Source of the DNA: Rhodococcus sp. G-MC3
Lineage (GTDB): Bacteria > Actinomycetota > Actinomycetes > Mycobacteriales > Mycobacteriaceae
NCBI RefSeq assembly: GCF_030063335.1
Contig: NZ_JASISW010000001.1
Location: forward strand, 124,001 to 188,000
Direction of reading: 5' to 3'
DNA: 64,000 nt
In this document: one piece after another, positions 11,392 through 20,368 of the stretch
Numbering within the stretch: position 1 is the first letter of the stretch
How the letters are laid out: each line of letters opens with the position of its first letter
Made by a program: the position numbers and the translations under genes
The notes under the pieces: model-generated
The model's database searches: none
Told to the model about the DNA's origin: nothing
What the model saw: the letters and a program-made list of their open reading frames with translations, nothing else

Positions 11392-12167
11392 CGTCGAGTT
11401 CTCCGCATCACCAGTTGCCGTACTCGATCCGATTCGACTGGGGGCTTTCCGGCGCCGAGGCGATCGCGATGGGCTCCGACGTCGCCGTCGTTGTGGATGT
11501 CCTTTCGTTCACGACCACCCTGTCCGTCGCGCTCGATGTGGGCGCGACAGTTGTGCCGTGGACCGTTCGCGACGATTCGGCCGCAACCTACGCCCGCCGC
11601 CATGACGCAGACCTCGCCGTGAGACGGAGCGAAGCAGTCGCCGGTGACGTCAGCCTCTCTCCTGCGACTCTCCGGATCGGACGTCCTCCCACCCGTTTGG
11701 TTCTTCCGTCACCCAACGGATCGACCATCTCCGCATACCTCGCCTCCGGTACATCGGTGTGCGTCGGAGCATCACTGCGCAATGCACCAGCGGTGGCGTC
11801 CTGGATTAAAGAGAATCGACCGCCGACAGATGTCGTGTCCGTTGTCGCCGCAGGCGAAAGGTGGCCCGACGACGGGCTTCGCCCGAGCATCGAGGATCTG
11901 TGGGGCGCCGGATTTGTGATTGCCGAACTCGACCGACTCTGCAGTGGGCGCACACTGTCTCCCGAAGCGCGAATGGCTCGAGATGCGTGGACGGCGGTCC
12001 GCACGCGAGTGCCTGCCGAACTCGCCGAGTCCGCATCGGGTAGAGAGCTGATTGACACCGGCTATCGCGTGGATGTCGATATCGCCGGCGAGGTGAACTC
12101 GAGTTCAACGGTTCCGGTGCTCGAATCCGGAGAGTTCACTGACGCTGCCGCGGTGCCCGGGGTGTGA
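11388..12167 (+). CDS. 2-phosphosulfolactate phosphatase family protein (ComB-like)
   Basis: 259 aa from GTG 11388, which overlaps the stop of the small membrane protein (GTGA); the longer reading upstream is out of frame with that gene and improbable. The family signature is visible as VVVDVLSFTTTLSVALDVGA near the N-terminus, then LPSPNGSTIS and VVAAGERW. In methanogens ComB dephosphorylates 2-phosphosulfolactate in coenzyme M synthesis. Actinobacteria do not make coenzyme M, so the physiological substrate here is unknown. Confidence 0.85.
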   Translation: MTSSSPHHQLPYSIRFDWGLSGAEAIAMGSDVAVVVDVLSFTTTLSVALDVGATVVPWTVRDDSAATYARRHDADLAVRRSEAVAGDVSLSPATLRIGRPPTRLVLPSPNGSTISAYLASGTSVCVGASLRNAPAVASWIKENRPPTDVVSVVAAGERWPDDGLRPSIEDLWGAGFVIAELDRLCSGRTLSPEARMARDAWTAVRTRVPAELAESASGRELIDTGYRVDVDIAGEVNSSSTVPVLESGEFTDAAAVPGV

Positions 12168-12284
12168 CTCAGGCAACACTTCGAGTGCCCGATCAGGGGC
12201 TCGAACAGCGGAAACTCTCCGTGAGGGCTCAACGAACGTGTCCGTTATTTGGTTGTTGACACCCCGATCACGGATCATACGAGC
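12168..12284 (+). other. Intergenic region before the mannosyltransferase gene
   Basis: A 117-bp gap. It contains a good -35-like TTGACA at 12256-12261, but no convincing -10 at the right distance before the GTG at 12285. No terminator hairpin with a U-tract is apparent after the preceding gene. Confidence 0.3.
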
Positions 12285-13025
12285 GTGAGCAATCCGAGTG
12301 TCGCCCCGAAGACGACCGTCGTCGTACCTACGTACAACGAACGCGAGAACCTCCCCAGGCTCATCGAGCTTCTTGCGGGTATCGATCTCGAGAACGTGCA
12401 CGTTCTTGTCGTCGACGACAACTCGCCCGATGGCACTGGAAAGCTCGCGGACGAGTTGGCCGAGACCGGGCCGCTTCCGCTCACTGTTTTGCATCGCACC
12501 GAGAAGAACGGCCTCGGCCGTGCTTACGTGGCAGGTATCACGAAGGCCCTCGACGAGGGCGCAGACATCGTTGTCCAGATGGATGCCGACCTCTCGCACC
12601 CCGCCGACGTGATCCCCACCATGGTCAAGACGCTGACCAGCACCGACGCCGCCGTCGTGCTGGGTTCTCGATACGTCCCGGGCGGCGCTGTGGCCAGTGA
12701 CTGGCCGTGGCACCGCAAAGCACTGTCGGCGTGGGCCAACTTCTACGTCAATGCCATCCTCCGGCTGAAAGTGAAGGATGCCACGGCTGGATTCAAGGCC
12801 TGGCACGCGCAGACTCTCCGCACCATCGATGTCGGCTCGGTCGAGAGCAACGGTTATGCGTTCCAGGTCGAGATGAACTATCGCACCGCGCGTCGAGGGC
12901 TGAGAATTGCCGAAGTGCCGATCAAGTTCGAGGAGCGGAACGACGGCGAATCGAAGATGAGCCTGTCGGTCCAGCTCGAGTCGGCACTCGTTCCGTGGAA
13001 GCTTCTCCTCGGCAAGAAGCACTGA
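12285..13025 (+). CDS. Polyprenol monophosphomannose synthase (GT2 family)
   Basis: Transfers mannose from GDP-mannose to polyprenyl phosphate, the lipid-linked donor for lipomannan, lipoarabinomannan and protein mannosylation in actinobacteria. 246 aa from GTG 12285; an in-frame TTG at 12249 was rejected as weak. GT-A motifs are visible: VVVPTYNERENLP, VVDDNSPDGTG, QMDADLSHP (the metal-binding DxD), GSRYVPGG and EVPIKFEERNDGESKM. It corresponds to the catalytic second domain of M. tuberculosis Ppm1. The acyltransferase-like first domain is absent, so it may need a separate partner or be self-sufficient. Confidence 0.9.
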   Translation: MSNPSVAPKTTVVVPTYNERENLPRLIELLAGIDLENVHVLVVDDNSPDGTGKLADELAETGPLPLTVLHRTEKNGLGRAYVAGITKALDEGADIVVQMDADLSHPADVIPTMVKTLTSTDAAVVLGSRYVPGGAVASDWPWHRKALSAWANFYVNAILRLKVKDATAGFKAWHAQTLRTIDVGSVESNGYAFQVEMNYRTARRGLRIAEVPIKFEERNDGESKMSLSVQLESALVPWKLLLGKKH

Positions 13026-13029
13026 CCGT

Positions 13030-13509
13030 TCAGACCGGGCACGCCGGGGTGGTCAGCCCCGCAAGGTCGACGAAAGCACATGCGTTGTCGCGGCTGAGTT
13101 TCCACACACCGTCCTCGGCGACGAAGATCATCGTCCCTGGATTCGGCTGACCTCCGATCGACAACGTCGCGCCTGCGTTGAGGCTTCCGTCACCGAGGTC
13201 GTCGACGCTGGTGATCTCGACGGATGCCGAATTTGCCACCGCAGCCGCGACAACTTGATCGATGAGCCCTTGGTCCTCCTCTGCCCCTTGCACGAATGCT
13301 GCCTTTTCGTCGATTGGGACTGCAGGATCGAAGCCACGTCTCAACGCTTCGTTGAGCTCCGCCACCGTCGGCAGCGGCGGGTAGGCCGGGTCAGCTTCCG
13401 TGGTCACAACCGGCGGAGTCGGGGGCACCGGCTCGGTACCAGCGAAACTGCAGCTGACAACGAGGCCTACGGCGGAGGCTGCGAGCAGCATCGATATTCC
13501 GAATTTCAT
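13030..13509 (-). CDS. Secreted lipoprotein, MTB12-like
   Basis: 159 aa. An N-terminal signal peptide with a lipobox ending VVSC (cysteine near residue 20) is followed by a Pro/Thr-rich linker and a compact domain resembling the actinobacterial low-molecular-weight antigen MTB12 family. ATG 13509 was preferred over the TTG one codon upstream because a TAGCTT -10 element ends 6 nt before it. The gene converges with the mannosyltransferase, with 4 bp between stops. Its function is not known. Confidence 0.75.
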   Translation of the reverse strand: MKFGISMLLAASAVGLVVSCSFAGTEPVPPTPPVVTTEADPAYPPLPTVAELNEALRRGFDPAVPIDEKAAFVQGAEEDQGLIDQVVAAAVANSASVEITSVDDLGDGSLNAGATLSIGGQPNPGTMIFVAEDGVWKLSRDNACAFVDLAGLTTPACPV

Positions 13510-13515
13510 CAACCG

Positions 13516-13538
13516 AAGCTAGCAAATGGAAACTAGCT
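13516..13538 (-). promoter_or_regulatory. Leaderless-type -10 with overlapping inverted repeat
   Basis: On the minus strand TAGCTT (13516-13521) fits TAnnnT and lies 6 nt before the lipoprotein ATG. It is embedded in an inverted repeat AGCTAG-N10-CTAGCT (13517-13522 and 13533-13538), a plausible regulator site over the promoter. Confidence 0.4.
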
Positions 13539-13606
13539 ATCGTTGCCACACAAAGACTTTCACACAGTTCTCTCCGCGGACTCTCACAGTTTCCACACAA
13601 TACGGA

Positions 13607-14296
13607 TCAGGCTGCGGCCTGTGAATCTGCGGCTTTTTGTGTCGCTGCATAGGTATCGACGTATTCCTGGCCCGACAGTGTCCGCAGTGCGGCCATCACT
13701 TCGTCGGTCGCACTGCGGACCACTGCTCGATGCGCGGCCAGCTCTCGATACCGCGAAAAGTCCAGCGCGGGACCGAATCTCACGACAATCCTTGCCGGAC
13801 GCCACATCCGACTGCCGACCGGATTGAATTTCTCGGTACCGAACATGACAACGGGAACGACCGGAGCGCCAGTCTCGAGCGCGACTCTCGCCATTCCGGT
13901 CTTGCCCTTGTAGAGCCGCCCGTCCGGCGAGCGAGTGCCTTCGGGATAGATTGCCCAGATCGCATTGTCTGCGATGATCTTTCGCGCCGCGTCGAGCGCG
14001 GGCTCTGCCGCCTCGCTGCCCGATCGATCGATCGGAACCTGCCCGGCACTGGTGTAGAACCAGCGAATCAGAGCACCCTTGAGGCCTCCGCCTGAGAAGT
14101 ATTCACTCTTGGCAACGAATCTGACTCGCCTCGGAACCACGAGGACGAGAAAGAAAGAGTCGACAACGGTCAGATGATTGCCGGCGAGAATGATCGGGCC
14201 GGTATCGGGCAGATGTTCGGCGCCCTCGATGCGCGGACGGCCCATCAGCCTGAGGATCGGTCCGATGAGTATGTACTTGAAAATCCAGTACCACAC
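13607..14296 (-). CDS. 1-acyl-sn-glycerol-3-phosphate acyltransferase family protein (PlsC-like)
   Basis: Acylates lysophosphatidic acid or a related acceptor at the inner membrane. 229 aa from GTG 14296, chosen over the ATG at 14350: AGGGG stands 6 nt before this GTG, the protein then begins VWYWIFKYILIG as family members do, and the longer version would translate an operator. The HX4D motif is seen as NHLTVVDS and the acceptor motif as YPEGTRSPDGRLYKGKTG. Divergent from a TetR gene that probably controls it. Confidence 0.88.
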   Translation of the reverse strand: MWYWIFKYILIGPILRLMGRPRIEGAEHLPDTGPIILAGNHLTVVDSFFLVLVVPRRVRFVAKSEYFSGGGLKGALIRWFYTSAGQVPIDRSGSEAAEPALDAARKIIADNAIWAIYPEGTRSPDGRLYKGKTGMARVALETGAPVVPVVMFGTEKFNPVGSRMWRPARIVVRFGPALDFSRYRELAAHRAVVRSATDEVMAALRTLSGQEYVDTYAATQKAADSQAAA

Positions 14297-14310
14297 GAGC
14301 AGCCCCTGAC

Positions 14311-14340
14311 GTAGACGGTGTCTACGCTCATAGTAGACAC
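14311..14340. promoter_or_regulatory. Three-half-site operator between plsC-like gene and TetR gene
   Basis: The sequence contains GTAGAC (14311-14316), GTGTCTAC (14318-14325) and GTAGACAC (14333-14340). Halves one and two form a 15-bp dyad GTAGAC-N3-GTCTAC; halves two and three form a perfect 8-bp inverted repeat with a 7-bp spacer. Its position between divergent starts, one of them a TetR-family regulator, makes it a probable autoregulatory site. Confidence 0.65.
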
Positions 14341-14348
14341 TGACCTCC

Positions 14349-14933
14349 ATGACCGCACAGGACAGCTCATCTTCACGGCTGATCGATGCAGCCGTGAATC
14401 TGCTGGAGTCCGACGGACTGTCCAGGGTTACCGTGCGAAACGTCGCGCGAGCTGCTGGAATGTCGCACGGAGCGCCTCGTCGCTACTTCCCCACCCTGCA
14501 CTCCATTCACGCCGAGGTCGCTCGCCGTGGATTCGTGGACATGAGAGACCGCATAGAGGCGACCGTGGGAGGAGACGTCCGTCCTCGGTCTCGCGTGCGC
14601 GCCGCCGCGCTCGAGTATGTTCGGTTCGCCGTCGACCGGCCTGAAATGTTTGCGCTGATGTTCCGCCACGACGTACTGGAGAGTTCCGGGGCACACCTGC
14701 GGGGTACATCGTTGCCACTGTTTGCTTTCGTGACAGCGCTGATCCGACCGCTGGCGGGGCACGACTCCGATGTGCGCGCCGTGCAAATCTGGACCGCAGT
14801 CCATGGAATCGCGGCGCTGAGTTCGACAGCGGCGCTCGGCGCAATCACCGATGTCGACCCCACCGATTTGGTCGACGCGGCGATCTTCTCGATCGTGGGG
14901 ACCGATCGAGAAGATGGCCGATCAGACGACTAG
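14349..14933 (+). CDS. TetR/AcrR family transcriptional regulator
   Basis: 194 aa. The N-terminal HTH is visible (LIDAAVNLLESDGLSRVTV then ARAAGMSHGAPRRYFPT, about residues 10-50), followed by a divergent helical ligand domain. Divergent from the plsC-like gene with the operator between the starts, so it probably represses itself and that gene; the ligand may be a lipid or acyl-CoA, which is inference from the neighbour only. Its 3' end overlaps the M16 protease gene by 12 bp in convergent orientation. Confidence 0.88.
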   Translation: MTAQDSSSSRLIDAAVNLLESDGLSRVTVRNVARAAGMSHGAPRRYFPTLHSIHAEVARRGFVDMRDRIEATVGGDVRPRSRVRAAALEYVRFAVDRPEMFALMFRHDVLESSGAHLRGTSLPLFAFVTALIRPLAGHDSDVRAVQIWTAVHGIAALSSTAALGAITDVDPTDLVDAAIFSIVGTDREDGRSDD

Positions 14934-16202
14934 TGACTTCACCGAAGCCGGAAGCTGACGAGCGCTCTTGTACGGTCCGACTACCGCAGCGCCGAACGGA
15001 CGACCGAGCAGAACGCGCGCGACCTCGCGCACCTCGTCCACCGAGACCTCATCGATTCTGGCAAGGGTGTCGGATACGTCGCGATGATTGCCGTAGTTGA
15101 GCTCGCTGCGACCGATCCGATTCATTCTCGAGCCGGAATCCTCGAGGCCGAGAACGAGTCCGCCGCGGAGCGAACCCTTGGCGCGGGCACACTCGTCCGC
15201 GGTGATTCCGTCGGCCGCGACATTTGCGAGAACCTCACGGATCACCGTGGTGACCTCCGCGAGGTTCTCGGGTTGGCAACCCGCGTACACCGAGAATGCT
15301 CCTGAGTCGGCGAAAGTGTCCACCGAGGAGTACACGGAGTAAGCCAGGCCCCGCTCTTCACGAATCTCCTGGAACAACCGGGAGGACAATCCGCCGCCGA
15401 CCGCAGTGTTGAGAATGGACAGAGCCCACCGATGACCTTCGTGCCTGCCGAACGCGCGCACGCCGAGCGACAGGTGAGCCTGCTCGCTGTCGCGTCGAAC
15501 GAATCGGAGCTCCGGCCGATTGGTCAGACGCACAGTACCTTCGCGACGAGGTACCGGCTTCACGCCCTTGGTCAGGTGCCCGGCGAACGCGCGCCGGACC
15601 AACGCAACAGTCTGTCGATGATCCACATTGCCCGCCACGGCGATCACCATGCGATCAGGTGTGTAGCGGCGAGTATGGAACGAGCGAAGTTGAGCTCGCG
15701 TCATTTCTTCGATGGACTCGACGGTGCCGATTATCGGACGCCCCACCGGGTGATCGCCGAACATTGCTTCGAGAAACAGGTCGCCGAGAAGATCCTCGGG
15801 ATCGTCGTCTCGCATGGATATCTCTTCGAGCACCACTTGGCGCTCGACATCGACATCCACCGACCGACAGCGACCTCGCAGTACGACGTCACTGACGAGA
15901 TCGATCGCCAATCCCAGGTCATCGTCGAGAACGTGCGCGTAGAAGCACGTGCTCTCCTTGGAAGTGAAGGCATTCAGTTCGCCGCCGACCCCGTCCATCA
16001 CCTGAGCGATTTCGAGTGCGCTTCGCGTCGGCGTCGATTTGAAGAGCAGATGCTCCAGGAAATGCGCCGCTCCGGCCACGCTCGGCTGTTCGTCGCGTGA
16101 CCCGACCCCGACCCACACTCCGACGGAGGCAGAACGGACACCGGGAACGAACTCCGTGACCACACGAAGACCACCGGGCAAGGTGGTGCGCTGAACGCCC
16201 AC
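14922..16202 (-). CDS. M16 family zinc metalloprotease (PepR-like)
   Basis: Processing-protease-like peptidase. 426 aa, of usual length for a single-chain M16B protein with two related halves. The inverted zinc motif HXXEH is present as HFLEHLLF (about residue 47), with the downstream glutamate region ELNAFTSKESTCFYAHV. It sits 3' of pnp, matching Rv2782c (pepR) next to gpsI in M. tuberculosis. A strong hairpin separates it from pnp, so part of its expression may come from read-through. Confidence 0.92.
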   Translation of the reverse strand: MGVQRTTLPGGLRVVTEFVPGVRSASVGVWVGVGSRDEQPSVAGAAHFLEHLLFKSTPTRSALEIAQVMDGVGGELNAFTSKESTCFYAHVLDDDLGLAIDLVSDVVLRGRCRSVDVDVERQVVLEEISMRDDDPEDLLGDLFLEAMFGDHPVGRPIIGTVESIEEMTRAQLRSFHTRRYTPDRMVIAVAGNVDHRQTVALVRRAFAGHLTKGVKPVPRREGTVRLTNRPELRFVRRDSEQAHLSLGVRAFGRHEGHRWALSILNTAVGGGLSSRLFQEIREERGLAYSVYSSVDTFADSGAFSVYAGCQPENLAEVTTVIREVLANVAADGITADECARAKGSLRGGLVLGLEDSGSRMNRIGRSELNYGNHRDVSDTLARIDEVSVDEVREVARVLLGRPFGAAVVGPYKSARQLPASVKSLVV

Positions 16203-16228
16203 TTCCTGCCCGGTGTGATCCGAAACGC

Positions 16229-16263
16229 CAGAACGGTACGTCCCGAGAGGACGTACCGTTCTG
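16229..16263 (-). terminator. 15-bp perfect hairpin between pnp and the M16 protease gene
   Basis: Arms CAGAACGGTACGTCC and GGACGTACCGTTCTG pair perfectly around a 5-nt loop, starting 13 bp after the pnp stop. Only a weak T-run follows on the minus strand (TGGCGTTTCG), so it may be a terminator, an attenuator or an mRNA-stabilising stem. Confidence 0.55.
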
Positions 16264-16275
16264 CCTGGAGTGTTC

Positions 16276-18543
16276 TTACTCAGCGTTGGCCTCGGCAGGT
16301 GCGTCGGAGGGAGCGTCGACTACAGCAGCAGCGGCACCGTCCTCCTCGACGGGAACGAGGCTGATCTTGCCGCGGTTGTCGATGTCGGCGATCTCCACGC
16401 GGAGCTTCGAACCGATGCTCACGACGTCCTCGACCTTGTTGATGCGCTTGCCGCCACCGAGCTTCGAGATGTGAACCAAGCCGTCACGCCCCGGAAGGAG
16501 CGAGACGAACGCACCGAACGCCGTTGTCTTGACCACAGTTCCGAGGAAACGCTCGCCGACCTTCGGCAACTGTGGGTTGGCGATGGCGTTGATCATGTCG
16601 ATCGCGGCCTGAGCGGACGGGCCGTCCGCTGCACCGACGTAGACGGTGCCGTCATCTTCGATCGAGATGTTGGCGCCGGTCTGCTCGGTGATGGAGTTGA
16701 TCATCTTGCCCTTGGGTCCGATGACCTCACCGATTTTGTCGACCGGGACCTTGATCGCGGTGACGCGAGGCGCGTACGGACTCATCTCGTCGGGTGTGTC
16801 GATAGCCTCGGCCATCACCTCGAGAATCGTCGTACGAGCATCCTTGGCCTGCGCCAGAGCGCCGGCGAGCACCTTGGACGGAATGCCGTCGAGCTTCGTG
16901 TCGAGCTGGAGAGCTGTGACGAAGTCCTTCGTGCCTGCGACCTTGAAGTCCATGTCGCCGAAGGCATCCTCGGCACCGAGGATGTCCGTCAGTGCGACGT
17001 AACGGGTTTCGCCGTCGACCTCGTCGGACACGAGGCCCATCGCGATACCCGCGACCGGGGCACGCAGTGGCACACCGGCATTGAGCAGCGACAGAGTCGA
17101 TGCGCACACAGATCCCATGGACGTGGAACCGTTGGAGCTCAGCGCCTCGGAGACCTGTCGGATGGCGTACGGGAACTCCGCCTGGCTCGGCAGAACCGGC
17201 AGGAGTGCGCGCTCGGCAAGCGCGCCGTGGCCGATCTCGCGACGCTTCGGCGAACCGACGCGGCCCGTCTCACCGGTGGAGTACGGCGGGAAGTTGTAAT
17301 GATGCATGTAACGCTTGGATGTCTCGGGGCCGAGCGAGTCCACCTGCTGAGCCATCTTCACCATGTCGAGCGTCGTGACTCCGAGAATTTGAGTCTCGCC
17401 ACGCTCGAACAGTGCGCTGCCGTGCGTGCGCGGGATGATCGCTACCTCGGCCGACAGCGAACGGATGTCGGTGACTCCGCGGCCGTCGATGCGGAAGTGA
17501 TCGGTAAGGATGCGCTGACGAACCGACTTCTTGGTGAGCGCACGGAACGCTGCGCCGATTTCCTTCTCACGGCCGGAGAACCGGTCTGCGACCTGCTCCA
17601 GAACCTGCGCCTTGACCTCGTCGAGCTTGCTCTCGCGCTCGGCCTTGCCTGCGATCGTCAGAGCCTCGTTCAGCGGGATCTGAGCTGCCGATTCAACGGC
17701 CTCGAAGACGTCCGACTGGTACGCCGGAAACACCGGGAAGTCACCGGTCGGCTTCGATGCCTTCGATGCAAGTTCCTGCTGTGCGGTGCACAGAGCCGCG
17801 ATGAACGGCTTCGATGCTTCGATGCCCTCGGCGACGACTCCCTCATTGGGTGCAGTTGCGCCACCTTCGATGAGCTCGATGACGTTCTCGGTGGCTTCTG
17901 CTTCGACCATCATGATGGCGACGTCTGCATCGGCTCCGGAACCGGAAACGATGCGGCCGGCGACGACCATGTTGAACACAGCCTTTTCGAGCTGCTCGTT
18001 GGTCGGGAACGCCACCCACTGCTTGTCGATCAGAGCAACGCGAACGCCGCCGATCGGTCCGGCGAACGGCAGGCCGGCGATCTGAGTGGACGCCGAGGCC
18101 GCGTTGATTGCAACGACGTCGTACAGGTCGGCCGGATTGAGGCTGAGAACCGTGATGACGACCTGGATCTCGTTGCGCAATCCGTCGACGAACGTCGGAC
18201 GCAACGGCCGGTCGATGAGGCGGCAGGTGAGGATGGCGTCGGTGGACGGACGTCCTTCACGGCGGAAGAACGATCCGGGGATACGTCCTGCGGCGTACAT
18301 GCGCTCTTCGACATCCACCGTCAAGGGAAAGAAGTCGAATCCTTCGCGGGGGTGCTTACCTGCAGTCGTTGCCGACAGCAGCATGGTGTCTTCGTCGAGG
18401 TAGGCGGCGACTGCGCCTGCGGCCTGTTGAGCAAGGCGACCGGTCTCGAAACGGATGCTGCGCTTGCCATAGGTGCCGTTGTCGATCACGGCAGTTGCCT
18501 CGTAGACGCCCTCTTCGGCTTCTACAACATTGGTTTCCGTCAT
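16276..18543 (-). CDS. pnp: Polyribonucleotide nucleotidyltransferase (PNPase)
   Basis: Phosphorolytic 3'-5' exoribonuclease of mRNA decay, with a guanosine pentaphosphate synthetase (GpsI) activity reported for actinobacterial homologues. 755 aa. ATG 18543 chosen over an upstream in-frame start because a purine-rich site (GAGGACGAGAAGAAG) precedes it. Order: two RNase PH-like halves ([28 protein letters not shown]), then a KH domain ([18 protein letters not shown]) and an S1 domain ([26 protein letters not shown]). Downstream of rpsO as in most bacteria. Confidence 0.97.
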   Translation of the reverse strand: MTETNVVEAEEGVYEATAVIDNGTYGKRSIRFETGRLAQQAAGAVAAYLDEDTMLLSATTAGKHPREGFDFFPLTVDVEERMYAAGRIPGSFFRREGRPSTDAILTCRLIDRPLRPTFVDGLRNEIQVVITVLSLNPADLYDVVAINAASASTQIAGLPFAGPIGGVRVALIDKQWVAFPTNEQLEKAVFNMVVAGRIVSGSGADADVAIMMVEAEATENVIELIEGGATAPNEGVVAEGIEASKPFIAALCTAQQELASKASKPTGDFPVFPAYQSDVFEAVESAAQIPLNEALTIAGKAERESKLDEVKAQVLEQVADRFSGREKEIGAAFRALTKKSVRQRILTDHFRIDGRGVTDIRSLSAEVAIIPRTHGSALFERGETQILGVTTLDMVKMAQQVDSLGPETSKRYMHHYNFPPYSTGETGRVGSPKRREIGHGALAERALLPVLPSQAEFPYAIRQVSEALSSNGSTSMGSVCASTLSLLNAGVPLRAPVAGIAMGLVSDEVDGETRYVALTDILGAEDAFGDMDFKVAGTKDFVTALQLDTKLDGIPSKVLAGALAQAKDARTTILEVMAEAIDTPDEMSPYAPRVTAIKVPVDKIGEVIGPKGKMINSITEQTGANISIEDDGTVYVGAADGPSAQAAIDMINAIANPQLPKVGERFLGTVVKTTAFGAFVSLLPGRDGLVHISKLGGGKRINKVEDVVSIGSKLRVEIADIDNRGKISLVPVEEDGAAAAVVDAPSDAPAEANAE

Positions 18544-18918
18544 TCTCTTCTTCTCGTCCTCTCGTCTTTGCCGTACCCACGCCGACGAACCGTTGGCCTC
18601 CCTGGCTATGAAGGCCAAGGATCTGGGCTGCGATTGCTCGAGCGGGGGCGGCCATCGATCGAAGCCCTACGGACATCTCGTATCCGTCAGGCCACTACCG
18701 AAGACCGACACCACTTCGCATCAGGCATGTGTACGGCGGTGTGCGAACACCCATGTGCCCGCAATTTGTTGCTTTCGTCCAACACAGCTGCTGGCATTTC
18801 AAGTCTCTGTGCCGGCGTTCAAACACAGATAGCCAACGAGGACAGTCTAAGCACTGCCTCGTTGGCTACTGCACTATTTCCATGACCGCCCATGACATTG
18901 GGCACGTCGGCGTCGTAA
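18544..18918 (-). other. rpsO-pnp intergenic region
   Basis: 375 bp without a credible gene. It contains the rpsO terminator hairpin (18831-18867) and presumably the pnp promoter and leader. A weak imperfect inverted repeat lies at 18595-18616, close to the pnp leader; pnp leaders in other bacteria carry RNase III sites, but nothing here proves one. Confidence 0.5.
18831..18867 (-). terminator. rpsO terminator hairpin
   Basis: Perfect 11-bp arms AGCCAACGAGG/CCTCGTTGGCT enclose a loop that adds a CAGT/ACTG inner stem. On the minus strand the stem is followed by ATCTGTGTTTG, moderately T-rich. It lies about 50 bp after the rpsO stop. Confidence 0.65.
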
Positions 18919-19188
18919 TTAGCGACGCAGTCCCAGACGCTCGATGAGCGAACGGTAACGGGTGACATCAACCTTCGCAATGTACTTCAGCAGGCGACGA
19001 CGACGTCCGACCAGCAGCAGAAGGCCACGGCGGGAGTGGTGGTCGTGCTTGTGCATCTTCAGGTGCTCGGTGAGATCGACGATACGCTTGGTGAGCATCG
19101 CGACCTGCGCCTCGGGCGAACCCGTGTCGGTCGGGTGCAAGCCGTACTCGCCGAGTACGGTCTTCTTTTCTTCGGTGGTCAATGCCAC
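18919..19188 (-). CDS. rpsO: 30S ribosomal protein S15
   Basis: 89 aa, exactly family length. Conserved S15 features are visible: [34 protein letters not shown], and the basic end [18 protein letters not shown]. Binds 16S rRNA early in 30S assembly. The RibF terminator lies upstream, so it has its own promoter in 19189-19227. Confidence 0.98.
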   Translation of the reverse strand: MALTTEEKKTVLGEYGLHPTDTGSPEAQVAMLTKRIVDLTEHLKMHKHDHHSRRGLLLLVGRRRRLLKYIAKVDVTRYRSLIERLGLRR

Positions 19189-19227
19189 TGGTACTACTCC
19201 TGATCACTGACGTCCGCGTGAAAGGAA

Positions 19228-19249
19228 GTTCGAGCCGCGAAGCCCGAAC
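19228..19249 (-). terminator. Intrinsic terminator of ribF
   Basis: On the minus strand GTTCGGGC-TTCGCG-GCTCGAAC forms an 8-bp stem with one G-U pair, followed at once by TTCCTTT. It lies about 50 bp after the ribF stop and before rpsO, so it separates the two transcription units. Confidence 0.65.
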
Positions 19250-19296
19250 CGGGTGCAGCCACCACGGACCGCAGCATGCACCGAGAATGGATCCTA

Positions 19297-20265
19297 TCAG
19301 GAGGACTGCTGGGACAACACTGCGCGTGCGCGCTCGGAGTCGCGTCCCATCTCCTCGATCAACCCGTCGATGGAGTCGAACTTCTCCATGCCCCGGAGCC
19401 GCTCGACGAAATCCACCGCCACATGTTGACCGTAGAGATCGCCGTCACTGTCGAGAACGAATGCCTCGACAGTTCTGGTTCGACCCGAGAACGTCGGATT
19501 GGTTCCGACGGACACCGCCGCGCGATGTCGCTCGCCGGGCGTGACTGTGCCCATGATCGGGCCGGGACCGAGGACCGTGAACCACGCGGCGTAGACACCG
19601 TCGGCGGGGATCGCCGAGTACATGGGCGGGGCAACGTTGGCCGTGGGATAACCGAGTTGCCTCCCGCGACCGTCGCCGTGCACGACGACGCCCTCGACGC
19701 GATGCGGCCGTCCGAGTGCTGCCGCCGCCGCTGCGACGTCCCCCGCGTCGACGCACGACCGGATGTAGGTCGACGAGAATGTAACGGCGTGTTCGGCAAG
19801 CAGATTGACACCGTCCACGGCGAACCCGGATCGATCTCCGATTCTGCGCAGTAAATCGACATTGCCGAGAGCCTTCTTGCCGTACGTGAAGTTATCCCCC
19901 ACCACGACCTCTGCCACATGCAGGCGTTCCACCAAAATCTCGTGGACATATCGCTCCGGCGTGAGCTTCATCAGTTCGGGAGTGAAAGGCATGACGCAGA
20001 ACACGTCGATACCGAGTTCCTCGGCCAATTCGGCGCGCCGGGTCAGGGTCGTGAGCTGGGCGGGATGCGATCCTGGCCGAACTACCTCCATGGGGTGCGG
20101 GTCGAACGTCATGAGGACGCTCGGGACTCCGCGTTCCGCGGCGGATGTAACCGCCCGGCTGATCAACTGGGCGTGACCGCGGTGCACACCATCGAATACG
20201 CCGATCGTGAGAACACAACGACCCCAGTCGGCAGGTACATCGTCGAGACCTCGCCATCTCTGCAC
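19297..20265 (-). CDS. ribF: Bifunctional riboflavin kinase / FAD synthetase
   Basis: Makes FMN and FAD from riboflavin. 322 aa from GTG 20265, which gives the family start VQRWRGLDDVPADWGRCVLTIG; longer in-frame readings run into the divergent gene's control region. N-terminal nucleotidyltransferase motif GVFDGVHRGHAQLI and a C-terminal riboflavin kinase domain with GYPTANV (about residue 195). Position between rpsO and mntR/truB matches Rv2786c. No FMN riboswitch is visible upstream. Confidence 0.95.
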   Translation of the reverse strand: MQRWRGLDDVPADWGRCVLTIGVFDGVHRGHAQLISRAVTSAAERGVPSVLMTFDPHPMEVVRPGSHPAQLTTLTRRAELAEELGIDVFCVMPFTPELMKLTPERYVHEILVERLHVAEVVVGDNFTYGKKALGNVDLLRRIGDRSGFAVDGVNLLAEHAVTFSSTYIRSCVDAGDVAAAAAALGRPHRVEGVVVHGDGRGRQLGYPTANVAPPMYSAIPADGVYAAWFTVLGPGPIMGTVTPGERHRAAVSVGTNPTFSGRTRTVEAFVLDSDGDLYGQHVAVDFVERLRGMEKFDSIDGLIEEMGRDSERARAVLSQQSS

Positions 20266-20368
20266 GAGAGAAAGCCTACGGCCCACACTTCGCTCGGTCA
20301 CTTTCGGATCGGTGTGTCGCGGCGAACAGCTGTGGACAAACCAGCGAACACTCTGCCAAGATTTCGGT

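Noticed and set aside
14297..14350. Longer start (ATG 14350) of the PlsC-like protein
   Set aside because: Its codons overlap the TetR operator, and GTG 14296 has the better ribosome-binding site and conserved N-terminus.
16270..18885. 871-codon open frame on the plus strand
   Set aside because: It is antisense to pnp, which has full family motifs; the frame is open only because of high GC codon bias.
20266..20368. FMN riboswitch or MntR box between ribF and the metal transporter
   Set aside because: No conserved FMN aptamer motifs, and no convincing dyad was seen in this interval.
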